The position numbers and the translations under genes are program-made. This document shows, in pieces, positions 1 to 8,730 of a DNA stretch of 64,000 nt. Source of the DNA: Acidobacteriota bacterium (lineage in GTDB: Bacteria > Acidobacteriota > Thermoanaerobaculia > Gp7-AA8); NCBI GenBank assembly GCA_003223645.1, contig QHVT01000027.1, forward strand, positions 1 to 64,000. Reading direction: 5' to 3'. The first letter of the stretch is position 1, and each line of letters starts with the position of its first letter. The notes below the pieces were generated by a model. It was not told where the DNA came from, made no database searches, and saw nothing but the letters and a program-made list of their open reading frames with translations.

Positions 1-446
1 CAAAAGGTGGTACCTCTATACGGCGCGGGTCAGCCTGCATTGCGGGGTTCAAACCTCCACAGAAAAAACGACCTCTACGCGTCTTCAAGCAACGCCAGAG
101 GTACCGCAGACTGGCCCGCCCTCGCAACTCCCGTTTGGTCAACGGTGGTCGTCAGCCGCCGGTGGTGCCTGCATTCTGCCTTCTGCCTTCTGCCTTTCCG
201 TCCGGTGCGCGACGATCATGCCGTCAGCCCCGATAGCGCGCTGCACCATAGAGCGTGCACATCCAAGTGGGTCACTTCCCGCCACCCTGCCTAATCGCTG
301 ACCCTCGCTCTCCCCTCAGTACGGGTCAACAAAGCTGCCGATATTCACCATTACTACCCGCTTTAGGTGCGGCACAGAACTTGATCTAGGTCGCCCGATT
401 TTCTTCCCTGACAATCGAAAAAGTTTTCAGAAAGTAGGAACATCGA
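1..446. other. Gene-free left edge with possible folded RNA
   Basis: I see no convincing coding region here. Positions 25-38 can pair with 106-119 (14 positions, one C-A mismatch and one G-U pair). Positions 71-76 pair with 97-102 and 79-82 with 92-95. A T-loop-like motif lies at 47-55. This could be part of a structured RNA that starts upstream of the window, but I cannot assign it to a family. One arm of the TTCTGCC heptamer repeat, seen elsewhere in the window, lies at about 174-197. Confidence 0.25.
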
Positions 447-3400
447 GTGAAGAAGGCCTTCGTCGTCCTGTCTGTCGCCCTTTTCTATGCGGCCATCGGA
501 AGCGCCGCTCCTCCTCCAGGAACCCCCAGCCGGTTCCCGACCGTCGATGAACAGCTCAAGTCCGCGCATGCGAACAAAGGCAGCGCGCTCGAGAAGTTGA
601 TCCATGCGAATCAGGATTTCTCGAAGCTGAAATCGCGGGACATGGACGACAAGATCGTTCCGCCGTGGCTCAAGGTGTACTGGCGGAAGGGACATCCGGA
701 GGCCAATTACGACAATCCGAATGACCCGACGGGCGGCTATCCGCTCGTGCTGAAAGAAGTCCTGGAGTGGATGATGACCCACCAGGATTTCCAGCCGGGA
801 TTCTCCGAGGCGTCGATGGAGGAGGGAACTTCATTCGGCGATCACGACGCGGATGAAGAAGAGCGAATGGGTGTGCCGGGATGGTGGCGCTTGCAGTCGA
901 ACGGCGGGACGCCGGGAACGAACGTCCGCACGTCCGGCGCGCAGACGGCGTCGCGCAGCGAGTCCGACATCCGCATCAATTACTGGAACACGCAGAAGAT
1001 CATCGCCGCGTCGAACAATATCGGCGGCTCGGGCACGCAGGGCATGTATTACTCGAGCGACGCCGGCGTGACGTGGGGCCAGACGAACCTCCCGCTCGCG
1101 AGCGGCGACTCCTTCCACTCCGACCCCACCGTCGACTGGTCTTCGGACGGCACGGCGTGGTCGACCACGATGGGCATCAACGGCAGCGTGCTGAAAGTGC
1201 AGTCGTACAAGTCGACCAACAGCGGCGCGACGTGGACGTTCGACGGAACGATCTCCGGCAGCCAGACCAACACCGACAAGCAGATGCAGTGGATCGACCA
1301 CAGCGCATCGTCGGCCTTCGCGAACAACAACTACGTCATCTGGCACAACGGCAATCCGGCGTTCATGAACCGCCGCACGTCGACGGGATGGGGAACGCCC
1401 ATCCAGGTAAGCGACGGACAGGCGACCGGCACGTGCATCGGCGCGGACGTGAAGACGAACGCGAACGGCGACGTGTTCGGCTTCTTTCCCGACACCGGAT
1501 CGCGCGGCATCTACGTCGTGAAATCGACGAACGGCGGCGGGAGCTACGCGGCGCCGGTGAAGCTCGTCACGACCTACGACTCCTATGACATCGGCGTGCC
1601 GGCGTTCAACAGCCGGCGCATCCTCCTCTATGTTTCGGGCGGCGCGTATCGCAACGGCACGACGAACAACGTCTACGCGCTGTGGACCGATCTTTCCGGC
1701 GCGACCGGCTGCACGACTTCGACGAACGAGCCGGGATCGAGCGTGAGCTCGACGTGCAAGACGCGCATCTGGTTCGCGCGCTCGACCGACGGCGGCGCGA
1801 CGTGGAGCGCACGCGTGAAGATCAACGACCAGTCCGGACTCAATGACCAGTTCAATCCGTTCCTGGCCGTCGACGAGACGAACGGCACGATCGGCGCGAT
1901 CTACTACGACACCGTCGCCGACGCGGGCCGCAAGAAAGTCGACATCTACTATCAGATGTCGTCGGACGGCGGCGTGACCTGGGACGCGGCCGTGAAAGTC
2001 ACGACCGCGCAGACCGACGAGACGATCGCCGGCGCCGACTCCGGCAACCAGTTCGGCGACTACAACAGCTTGTCGGGTTATGGCAACGCATTCTTCCCGT
2101 CGTGGACCGACCGCCGCAACAACGCGAAGGAAGAAATCTGGACGGCGAAGATCACGACGTCCACTACGCCGACGTTCTCGATCTCCGGCAGCGCCGGAAC
2201 TTCGGGCGCGACCGTCACCGCCGGTTCTTCGTCGACGACCAGCGATGCATCGAACAACTATTCGATCGCGAGTCTCGCGGCCGGCACATACTCAGTCACT
2301 CCGAGCAAGTCCGGCTGCACGTTCTCGCCGTCATCACAGTCGGTGACGATCACGGCGTCGAACGTCACCGGCGTCAACTTCAGCGCGACGTGCTCCGCGC
2401 CGACGTTCTCGATCAGCGGCAACGCCGGAACTTCGGGCGCGACCGTCACCGCCGGTTCTTCGTCGACGACGAGCGATGCATCGAGCAACTACGCGATGTC
2501 GGGCTTCGTCGCCGGCACGTACACCGTGACGCCGAGCAAGTCGGGCTGCACGTTCTCGCCGGCATCGCAGTCGGTGACGATCACGTCGTCGAACGCGACG
2601 GCGAATTTCACGGCGACTTGCGGCAGCGGCGACATCCAGCTCACCAGCGGCGTGCCGGTGACGGGACAAAGCGTCGCGCAGGGCGCGTGGAAGTATTACT
2701 ACATCACCGTTCCGTCGGGCGCGACGAACCTGACGTTCGCCACGACGAACGCCACGGCCGACGTCGACATCTTCACGCAGTTCGGCGCGAAGCCGACCAG
2801 CTCCTCGTACATCTGCCGTCCGTTCACCGCGTCCGGCAACGAAACCTGCTCGGCCACGAATCCGTCCGCGGGCACGTGGTGGGTCGGCGTGAACGGCTAC
2901 GCCGCCGGCAGCTTCACCATCACCGGCACGGTGACGGTTCCGACGCCGACGTACTCGATCTCCGGCAGCGCCGGAACTCCGGGCGCAATCGTGACCGCGG
3001 GATCGCAGAGCGGCACGAGCGACGGCTCGAACAACTACGCGGTCAGCGGTCTCGCGAACGGCACGTACACGGTGACGCCGACGAAGAGCGGCTGCACGTT
3101 CTCGCCGGCCAGTCTCAGCGTGACGGTCAGCGGCGCGAACGTGACGGGACAGAACTTCACCGCGAACTGCAGCAGCTCGACGCTGTTCTCGAACGGATTT
3201 GAGAGCGCGACGGGATGGGCAACCGTACAGATTTCCGGAACGACCGGCGCGTGGACTCTCGTCGCATCCGGCACGAACCCGACGCTGAGCCCGCACGGCG
3301 GCACGTACATGGGGAAATTCAATTCGTACGACGCGACGAGCGGACACCAGACGCGCATCTATCAGACGACCGGCTTCGCGGTTCCCGGAACCGCGTCGAC

Positions 3401-3659
3401 GGTCACGCTGAAGTTCTGGATGTATCACGACACCGGCTACTCGACCTACCCCGACAAGGTGCAGGTGCAGGTGTCGACCGGCTCGACGTGGGCGAACGTC
3501 GGAACGGCGATCAACCGCTACGACGGATCGACCGGTTGGAAGCAGCACACGATCGACCTCACCGCCTACAAGGGCACCACCGTGCAGCTCGGCTTCCTCG
3601 GCATGAGCGGCTTCGGCAACAACGAGTACATCGATGATGTGGTGGTGACGACTCCGTAG
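447..3659 (+). CDS. Secreted BNR-repeat (sialidase-fold) protein with C-terminal adhesion-like domains
   Basis: The protein has 1070 residues. The GTG start is preceded by TAGGAA at a good distance and gives a signal peptide of about 20 residues ending near GSAA. Residues about 200-560 carry at least five Asp-box motifs (SxDxGxTW type, for example SSDAGVTW, STDGGATW and SSDGGVTW), typical of a six-bladed sialidase or BNR propeller. Three related modules follow at about residues 575-650, 652-727 and 835-905; they resemble carboxypeptidase-regulatory-like or SdrD-B folds and each has a conserved KSGCTFSP motif. A PPC-like domain sits between modules two and three. The C-terminal 160 residues look like a jelly-roll/MAM-type domain. 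It is probably exported and binds or cleaves glycan or protein, but the substrate is unknown. True sialidase activity is not shown because I could not place the Arg triad. Confidence 0.85.
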   Translation: MKKAFVVLSVALFYAAIGSAAPPPGTPSRFPTVDEQLKSAHANKGSALEKLIHANQDFSKLKSRDMDDKIVPPWLKVYWRKGHPEANYDNPNDPTGGYPLVLKEVLEWMMTHQDFQPGFSEASMEEGTSFGDHDADEEERMGVPGWWRLQSNGGTPGTNVRTSGAQTASRSESDIRINYWNTQKIIAASNNIGGSGTQGMYYSSDAGVTWGQTNLPLASGDSFHSDPTVDWSSDGTAWSTTMGINGSVLKVQSYKSTNSGATWTFDGTISGSQTNTDKQMQWIDHSASSAFANNNYVIWHNGNPAFMNRRTSTGWGTPIQVSDGQATGTCIGADVKTNANGDVFGFFPDTGSRGIYVVKSTNGGGSYAAPVKLVTTYDSYDIGVPAFNSRRILLYVSGGAYRNGTTNNVYALWTDLSGATGCTTSTNEPGSSVSSTCKTRIWFARSTDGGATWSARVKINDQSGLNDQFNPFLAVDETNGTIGAIYYDTVADAGRKKVDIYYQMSSDGGVTWDAAVKVTTAQTDETIAGADSGNQFGDYNSLSGYGNAFFPSWTDRRNNAKEEIWTAKITTSTTPTFSISGSAGTSGATVTAGSSSTTSDASNNYSIASLAAGTYSVTPSKSGCTFSPSSQSVTITASNVTGVNFSATCSAPTFSISGNAGTSGATVTAGSSSTTSDASSNYAMSGFVAGTYTVTPSKSGCTFSPASQSVTITSSNATANFTATCGSGDIQLTSGVPVTGQSVAQGAWKYYYITVPSGATNLTFATTNATADVDIFTQFGAKPTSSSYICRPFTASGNETCSATNPSAGTWWVGVNGYAAGSFTITGTVTVPTPTYSISGSAGTPGAIVTAGSQSGTSDGSNNYAVSGLANGTYTVTPTKSGCTFSPASLSVTVSGANVTGQNFTANCSSSTLFSNGFESATGWATVQISGTTGAWTLVASGTNPTLSPHGGTYMGKFNSYDATSGHQTRIYQTTGFAVPGTASTVTLKFWMYHDTGYSTYPDKVQVQVSTGSTWANVGTAINRYDGSTGWKQHTIDLTAYKGTTVQLGFLGMSGFGNNEYIDDVVVTTP

Positions 3660-3684
3660 CGTGGCAATTCCACGGTGGTTTTCA

Positions 3685-3709
3685 GGGAGGGCTTCGGCCC
3701 TCCCTTTTT
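3685..3709 (+). terminator. Rho-independent terminator of the BNR protein gene
   Basis: A perfect 8 bp GC-rich stem (3685-3692 with 3697-3704) closes a TTCG tetraloop and is followed by five T. It lies 25 bp after the stop codon and is the clearest intrinsic terminator in the window. Confidence 0.92.
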
Positions 3710-3740
3710 GTGCTCGCTTTCAACGAGTTGCACGTTCGTT

Positions 3741-3913
3741 CGCGCACGGGCCAGGAACGCAGAAGGCAGAGCGCAGAAGGCAGAAGTGAGAAGCCCGCCC
3801 CTAAAAGGAACTCTGCGCAAAACGTAAAAACATTTGTGCGGTTTTGCGTACTTGGGTGTGCTTCTCAGTTCTGGCTTCTGCGCTCTGCCTTCTGCGTTCC
3901 GGGGCCGTGCGCG
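3741..3913. repeat. Long inverted repeat built from GGCAGAA/GCGCAGA-type units
   Basis: The left arm (3741-3793) and right arm (3861-3913) are near-complementary over about 50 bp and contain repeated 7-mer units of the type AGAAGGC. The centre holds a second, smaller inverted sequence around GCGCAAAAC/GTTTTGCG. It lies between two converging genes. It has no T-run, so it is unlikely to be a simple terminator. Related arms occur at about 174-197, 36885-36980, 52110-52194 and 57181-57258. Confidence 0.85.
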
Positions 3914-3960
3914 ACGAGCAACACCACTCGCGCTGCGCACGCCGCACCAGCACCCGCGCT

Positions 3961-4401
3961 TCACTCTCCCCGATACAACGGCGCCCACCCCTCGTGGTTC
4001 GCGAACAATCGCATGCAGCGGATGTGGCGCGTATCCGTCAGGTAGAAGCGGTGGTACTTGTGCGCGGGGATGGAGATGATGTCGCCCTTTGTCACTTCGA
4101 TGCGGATCCAGGCGTCGCCTTCGTCGCGGACGTCGAAGATGCCGTCGCCTTCGAGGACGAAGCGCACCTCGTCTTCGGTGTGGTAGTGCTCTTTGTCGAA
4201 TTTCGCGCAGATGGCGTCGAGATTTTCGTTCGCCGGTGAGAGCTCGACGACGTCCTGATCGACGTAGCCCTGCTGGCGTTTGATCGTATCGATCGTCGCA
4301 TCCGCGTCATCCGCGGACACGCGCCAGAAGTTCACTCCGTGTTTGGAGAGGTCGTCGGGTCCCATCACGCGCGTCGGGTTGTCGAGAACATAGGCACGCA
4401 T
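3961..4401 (-). CDS. mtnD: Acireductone dioxygenase
   Basis: This 146-residue cupin oxidises the acireductone of the methionine salvage pathway to 2-keto-4-methylthiobutyrate and formate. The metal ligands are visible as HYHTEDE (H-x-H-x3-E) near residues 73-79 and the later His in PAHKYHRF. The N-terminal GVNFWRV and Q-x-GYVDQDVVEL segments fit ARD proteins. It is shorter than the usual 180 or so residues, mostly at the C-terminus, but the cupin core is complete. It lies 2 bp downstream of mtnB in the same direction, so the two are surely co-transcribed. mtnC is not in the window. Confidence 0.88.
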   Translation of the reverse strand: MRAYVLDNPTRVMGPDDLSKHGVNFWRVSADDADATIDTIKRQQGYVDQDVVELSPANENLDAICAKFDKEHYHTEDEVRFVLEGDGIFDVRDEGDAWIRIEVTKGDIISIPAHKYHRFYLTDTRHIRCMRLFANHEGWAPLYRGE

Positions 4402-4403
4402 CG

Positions 4404-5033
4404 CTACGCTCCTTCGAAACGGGTTGGAATGCCGAGGCGCCGCATTTCGACGGCGGCGCGGAAGAGATATTCATAACACTCGGCGTGCGTCTTCGCGCGC
4501 ACCCAGTCGCTGCCCCACACGTACACGCCGTGACGCCGCACGAGCACGGCGGACGTCGACGGATAGCGAAGGATCGCGTCTTCGAGCGCGTCGGCGAGAT
4601 CGCATTCGCGCGCGGTGTTGTCGATGATCGGTACCACGAGCGTGTCGTGATAGCCGTATCCCTGAATGCCTTTGATCATCTCGAGATGCGAGATCGCGAA
4701 CTCGCTGTCGAACAGCAGCGTCGCCGCCATCGCGTACATCGAATGACTGTGAATCACCGCTCCGGCGTTGCGGAGATTGATCGCTTTTAGAAAGAGCGAG
4801 CTGCATTCGGAGGGATGGAGTTTCTCGTTCGCGGGACGCGTGACGACCGCGCCGTCGAGCGCGATCGTGAACATATCGCCGGGCGACATCCGCTCTTTCT
4901 GCACGCCGCTCGGCGCGACGACAACGTGCTCGCCGTCGCGGATGCAGATGCCGCCGCCCGTTCCGCTGACCCAGCCGAGACCGTAGAACGTCCTGGCCAG
5001 ATCGCAGATGAGGGAACGGACGTCGTCGGCCAT
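4404..5033 (-). CDS. mtnB: Methylthioribulose-1-phosphate dehydratase
   Basis: This 209-residue class II aldolase-fold enzyme dehydrates 5-methylthioribulose-1-phosphate in methionine salvage. Family marks are GTGGGICIR near the N-terminus, APSGVQKERM, the zinc-binding HSHSMYA motif and the later RRHGVYVWG with the third His. It is of normal length. It is first in a two-gene operon with mtnD, which fixes the assignment against other class II aldolases such as fuculose-phosphate aldolase. The 20 bp sequence just upstream of its start recurs at 6558-6577. Confidence 0.9.
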   Translation of the reverse strand: MADDVRSLICDLARTFYGLGWVSGTGGGICIRDGEHVVVAPSGVQKERMSPGDMFTIALDGAVVTRPANEKLHPSECSSLFLKAINLRNAGAVIHSHSMYAMAATLLFDSEFAISHLEMIKGIQGYGYHDTLVVPIIDNTARECDLADALEDAILRYPSTSAVLVRRHGVYVWGSDWVRAKTHAECYEYLFRAAVEMRRLGIPTRFEGA

Positions 5034-5038
5034 GGGAG

Positions 5039-6577
5039 TGCGATGATGATAGCGCAGCGCTCAGGACGCCCAGATCCGCCGCACGGCCACGCCGAGCTCG
5101 CGCGTGTCGCCGCCCCGCCCTCCGGGGTCAGGAACCCACACCTCGTCCGTGATGAGATGCCCTTCCACACACGAAGCGTCGAGGCCATCCGGCAGGAGGA
5201 ACTCGAGCAGGTTCCACTCCGGGCCTTCGACGTGGAAGCGACCAAGCTCATGGCCGGCGAGCTCGATGCTTCCTTCCATCGCGCGCGGTTTGTCGTCCGT
5301 GCCCCAGACGTTCGCCTCGACGAATAGATGTGTGCAGCCCTCGGTCTTGACCAGGAATCGCGCGTCCCGTGAGGTCCACCGGATGGGTGCCGGGGCGAAG
5401 TCGAGTGTGTGCCAGCCCTCTCTTAATTGGTGAAAGTCGTTCTCCCCCACGATGATGTTGCAGTGGACCTGGAGCAGTGGTTTGGTGTGCTCCTCCATCA
5501 CCAGCGGACAGCCGGCGCCATGGTTGAGGCAGTAGCGCGGGACTTCGCCGGCCGCCAGCGAGCGCCGCATGTCCCGGGCAGTGTCGCTGTTCCAGATCTC
5601 TTCGAGTGTGGAGGTCTCGAGATTGCCGTAGGGATAACGGTGGTAGGGACACGCGAAGACCTTGCGCGTGTGCTCCTGGATGAAGAGGAAGCGCCAGGGG
5701 ATCAGGCACGGTGTCGCCACACCTTCCTCGGCGAAGCCGCGGATGGCGCTGTCGCGCGCCGCGTCCCACTGCAAGGCGCAGCTGACGCCGAGCTGGCTGG
5801 CGAAGGCGGTCGCCTCTTCCCCGATCTGCACCAACTCTGCGTAGGAGAGCATCTCGTCTTCGTAGACGAAGTCGTATCCGAAGTGGCCGAGGGGAACACT
5901 CGGCCGGTCATGCAATGAGGCGAGCAGGGCCTGCACGCCGAGATCGCGCGTGAGCCGCAAAAAATCGAGCACTTCGTGACGGTTGATCTTCATCACGATG
6001 AACGTGAGGATGAGGACCGGGTCCTTCCCGCCGTTGCGCTCGCGGTACGTCGTCACGTAGTAGCGGACGTTCTCCACCACCCGCGCGAAGCTCTTGCCGG
6101 TGAGCTTGTAGAAGGTGTCCTCGGTGGCGGCGTTGAACGAGACGTGGAAGCCGAGGAGCGGGCCGCACGCCGCCAGCTGGTCCGCTTTCGCCGGAGTGAG
6201 CAGCAGGCCGTTGGTCACGAACGAGAAGACCTGGCCGCGGGCGGTGTAGCGCTCCGCCAGCTCGATCAGCCCGGGGTGGCTCAACGGCTCGCCAAAGCTG
6301 TCTTCGTTGATGTGCTCGCAGCGTTCGAGAAGCCGCGAGTACTGGTCGAGGTAGGTGGTCGCGAGCGGCTTGTAGTTGTGACCGAAATTCTTGCCGGTGC
6401 AAAACAGACAGGGTGGATCGATGTTGCAGATGCCGGTCAGCTCGACATTGACCTGCAGCGGCGCCGAGCGCAGGACGATGTCGCCGGCGCGCACCTCCTC
6501 GACATTGAGACGGCGGTTTTCCGCGACCAGGGTCATCGATCGACTCGCCTTCGGATTTGCGATGATGATAGCGCAGC
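5039..6577. repeat. 20 bp direct repeats flanking the radical SAM gene
   Basis: The sequence TGCGATGATGATAGCGCAGC is found at 5039-5058 and again, identical, at 6558-6577. The two copies bracket precisely one gene (5061-6536) that lies between mtnB and a membrane glycosyltransferase. This suggests that the gene was inserted into the spacer between two divergent genes with duplication of part of that spacer. Confidence 0.85.
5061..6536 (-). CDS. Radical SAM protein with SPASM-like domain
   Basis: The protein has 491 residues. The N-terminal radical SAM core binds a [4Fe-4S] cluster through Cys37, Cys43 and Cys46 in GICNIDPPCLFC; this is CX5CX2C rather than the usual CX3CX2C. About residues 255-345 form a SPASM/twitch-like region with CLIPW, ACPYHRYPYGN, YCLNHGAGC and a TLEEIWNS helix, which fits auxiliary Fe-S binding. 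The last 120 residues or so have no domain I recognise. Substrate is unknown; enzymes of this shape often act on peptides, nucleotide sugars or methylated compounds. The gene is alone between 20 bp direct repeats, which suggests acquisition by transfer. The TIM-barrel and SPASM assignments are sound, the function is open. Confidence 0.8.
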   Translation of the reverse strand: MTLVAENRRLNVEEVRAGDIVLRSAPLQVNVELTGICNIDPPCLFCTGKNFGHNYKPLATTYLDQYSRLLERCEHINEDSFGEPLSHPGLIELAERYTARGQVFSFVTNGLLLTPAKADQLAACGPLLGFHVSFNAATEDTFYKLTGKSFARVVENVRYYVTTYRERNGGKDPVLILTFIVMKINRHEVLDFLRLTRDLGVQALLASLHDRPSVPLGHFGYDFVYEDEMLSYAELVQIGEEATAFASQLGVSCALQWDAARDSAIRGFAEEGVATPCLIPWRFLFIQEHTRKVFACPYHRYPYGNLETSTLEEIWNSDTARDMRRSLAAGEVPRYCLNHGAGCPLVMEEHTKPLLQVHCNIIVGENDFHQLREGWHTLDFAPAPIRWTSRDARFLVKTEGCTHLFVEANVWGTDDKPRAMEGSIELAGHELGRFHVEGPEWNLLEFLLPDGLDASCVEGHLITDEVWVPDPGGRGGDTRELGVAVRRIWAS

Positions 6578-6580
6578 AGA

Positions 6581-7969
6581 ATGAACGACCGCCGGATCGC
6601 CATCGCGCTCTTCATCGTCGCGTTCGGGACGTACGTCTACTTCTACGGTGGCTGGGGCGCGAATCAGGAAGTGAATTACGCGCTGACGCGCGCGATGGTG
6701 GAGGCGCGCACGTTCGCGGTCGACGACTTCACCGTCCACGAGGGCGATATCGCGAACGGCCGCGGCGGCCACGTCTACAGCAACAAGCCGCCGGGATTGT
6801 CGATGCTCGCGGCGGCGCCGTATGCGTTGCAGTACGCGCTGCAGCAGCGCCGCATCGTGCGATTCCGCGACTACTGGCGGACGAACAAGCGGCTTGTGAC
6901 GATCGAGATCTGCGGCATTGCCGGAGCGCTCATTCCTGCGATTCTGTTTCTCTATGGACGACGCGTGCTGCGCGTCAGCGCGTGGAGCGCTGCATTGGTC
7001 GCGTTGATGATCGCATTCGGGACGATCGTATTTCCGTACTCCACGATGATGTTCGCGCACGTTCCGAGCGCGCTGTTTCTGTTGCTCGCGTTCGTGCTGG
7101 TGAGAACGCGTCCGGTGCTGGCGGGGGTGGCGGCGGGGATTGCATCGATGTGTTTCTTGCTCTGCATTCCTGCGGCTCTGATCCTTGCGGGTGCCGCTGC
7201 CCTCAGCGGCACCGCGACCGCTGAGGGCAGCGGTCGCCACAAAAGTGCACTGCTCTTCATCGCCGGCGGCGCTCCCTTCGCGATCGCGCTCGCGATGTAT
7301 CAGTGGATCTGTTTCGGCTCGCCGTTCGTTACCTCGTTGGAGCGAAGCGGCTACGCGCAGCAGGGACTCGTTCTCGGCGTGTTCGGAACGCCGACGCATT
7401 TCTTCGACTTGCTCGTCCCCGAATATCGCGGCCTCTTCTTCAGCTCACCGATTCTGCTGTTTGCGTTGATTGGTTTCGCCTTCCTGTGGCGCCGCTTTCG
7501 CGCTGAAGCGATCGCGATTCTCGCAATCGCGCTCGTGTTCCTCTTGAGCATCGCGTCCTTCAACGGATGGCACGGCGGCGCCGCATTTGGTCCGCGTTAC
7601 CTCGTCCCGATCATCCCGCTCCTCGGCATCCCGATGATGTTCGCGGCCGATCGCTGGCGCGTCGCCTGGCTCGTCCTCGGCGCGATCTCGATCGCCATCA
7701 ATCTCGCAGCGACTGCCGTCGATCCGATGCCGATCGACGGAATGATGCATCCGTTGACCGGCTACATCCTTCGCGCTCCTCACCTGTCGCTCGCGCAAGA
7801 CTCCGGCAACCTCGGCGCGTCCATCCTGCCGGCGATTCTCTGGATCGTCGCCGGCAGTTGGTGGATTCTGAAGCGCGCTACTTCTTCTCCGGACACCAGC
7901 GATCGAAGCCCTGCGCTTTCTCGCGACGCTCGAGCGTCGTCGGATTCGTCGGCAGCACGCCCAACTTGA
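6581..7969 (+). CDS. GT-C type membrane glycosyltransferase-like protein
   Basis: The protein has 462 residues with about ten hydrophobic segments. The first periplasmic loop (GGWGANQEVNYALTRAM, later HVYSNKPPGLSML) resembles ArnT/PMT-like GT39 enzymes, which transfer a sugar from a polyprenyl-phosphate carrier. The acceptor and sugar cannot be predicted. Positions 7191-7240 contain an in-frame palindromic element encoding AAALSGTATAEGSGRH in a loop between two membrane segments. The last 92 bp overlap the 3' end of the convergent gene at 7878-8612, so the hydrophilic C-terminal tail is probably dispensable. The start ATG follows the 20 bp direct repeat closely, with no strong Shine-Dalgarno. 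Confidence 0.65.
   Translation: MNDRRIAIALFIVAFGTYVYFYGGWGANQEVNYALTRAMVEARTFAVDDFTVHEGDIANGRGGHVYSNKPPGLSMLAAAPYALQYALQQRRIVRFRDYWRTNKRLVTIEICGIAGALIPAILFLYGRRVLRVSAWSAALVALMIAFGTIVFPYSTMMFAHVPSALFLLLAFVLVRTRPVLAGVAAGIASMCFLLCIPAALILAGAAALSGTATAEGSGRHKSALLFIAGGAPFAIALAMYQWICFGSPFVTSLERSGYAQQGLVLGVFGTPTHFFDLLVPEYRGLFFSSPILLFALIGFAFLWRRFRAEAIAILAIALVFLLSIASFNGWHGGAAFGPRYLVPIIPLLGIPMMFAADRWRVAWLVLGAISIAINLAATAVDPMPIDGMMHPLTGYILRAPHLSLAQDSGNLGASILPAILWIVAGSWWILKRATSSPDTSDRSPALSRDARASSDSSAARPT
7191..7240. repeat. Palindromic element inside a coding sequence (CTGCCCTCAGCGG family)
   Basis: Two inverted copies of CGCTGCCCTCAGCGG-type sequence lie back to back here. The same sequence forms the arms of the intergenic palindrome at 42972-43065. 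Here it is inside the membrane protein gene and keeps its reading frame. Confidence 0.8.
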
Positions 7970-8612
7970 TCAGCTGCGGGCGGAATTCGTAGCGGATGCG
8001 CACGCTGCGAATCGGATGCGGATCGAGATCGATGTCGATCGTCGTGACGTCGTGTCGCGTGCGATCGCCCATTCCGGTCGCGGCGTAGTCGTCGGATTGC
8101 TTCGATTCTCCCAACACACCGGAGCGCGGAGCAGCGGCCGGCGGCTCCGCAAACTCGCGCTCTTCGACGATGGGCCTTTCGCGCTCGCGATAGAAGATCG
8201 CCTCGATCACGCCGAGGTTTTCCGTTTGGCCGAGGGACGCGCCGTAGGAGTCGCGCTCACCGGTGAAAAAGAAACGGCGCGCGCTCGTCTCGCTCACCTG
8301 CCAGCCATCGATCACGACCGACTCGTACGGATCGAGCACCCACTTCGATGCGTTCCAACCGTCGCTGTGCTTCGCGTCAATCGTGTTGAGTCCGTCGACC
8401 GACAACGCGACCGCGACGCGGTACGGCATCGGATTGCTGATCTGCAGCGAGTACTCGCGGCCGTGCAGCGCCTCGATGTACGTCGTACCGCGCGCGAAGT
8501 AGACCGGACGCGGAACGCCGCCGGTGAGGACCGTGAGGTTGCAGCTGTACGAGCTCGCGTGAGCGGCGGTCGCGAGGATGAGGATCGCGGTAAGAACGAG
8601 AGTCTTTCGCAT
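7878..8612 (-). CDS. Secreted protein of unknown function
   Basis: The protein has 244 residues and I do not recognise its family. ATG at 8612 is preferred because AGGAG lies 6 nt upstream; it begins MRKTLVLTAILILATAAHA, a clear signal peptide. The mature part is soluble and beta-rich, with a middle segment rich in aromatic and acidic residues and a Pro/Ala-rich linker (about residues 160-175). The sequence YSLQISNPMPYRVAVALSVDG suggests an immunoglobulin-like or adhesin-like fold. No catalytic motif is visible. The 3' end overlaps the convergent glycosyltransferase gene by 92 bp. Confidence 0.6.
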   Translation of the reverse strand: MRKTLVLTAILILATAAHASSYSCNLTVLTGGVPRPVYFARGTTYIEALHGREYSLQISNPMPYRVAVALSVDGLNTIDAKHSDGWNASKWVLDPYESVVIDGWQVSETSARRFFFTGERDSYGASLGQTENLGVIEAIFYRERERPIVEEREFAEPPAAAPRSGVLGESKQSDDYAATGMGDRTRHDVTTIDIDLDPHPIRSVRIRYEFRPQLIKLGVLPTNPTTLERREKAQGFDRWCPEKK

Positions 8613-8622
8613 TGGCATCTCC

Positions 8623-8696
8623 TGTGGAGCGGCGGCCGCCCTCGGCCGCCGATTTCTCGCGAGCGGCCGGCGCCCGAGAGCGGGCGCCGCTCCACA
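8623..8696. repeat. GC-rich palindrome of the TGTGGAGCGGCGGCC family
   Basis: Arms TGTGGAGCGGCGGCCG and CGCCGCTCCACA enclose a near-palindromic GC-rich centre with CTCGCGAG. A close relative occurs at 53883-53952. In both places it fills the gap between two minus-strand genes. Confidence 0.8.
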
Positions 8697-8730
8697 AGTG
8701 AGACGCAATGCGCGCGCGAAAGAAAACCTC

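Noticed and set aside
44..58. tRNA or tmRNA 3' end
   Set aside because: A T-loop-like GTTCAAACC is present, but the stem is only 4 bp, no CCA end follows and no acceptor or D-arm fits.
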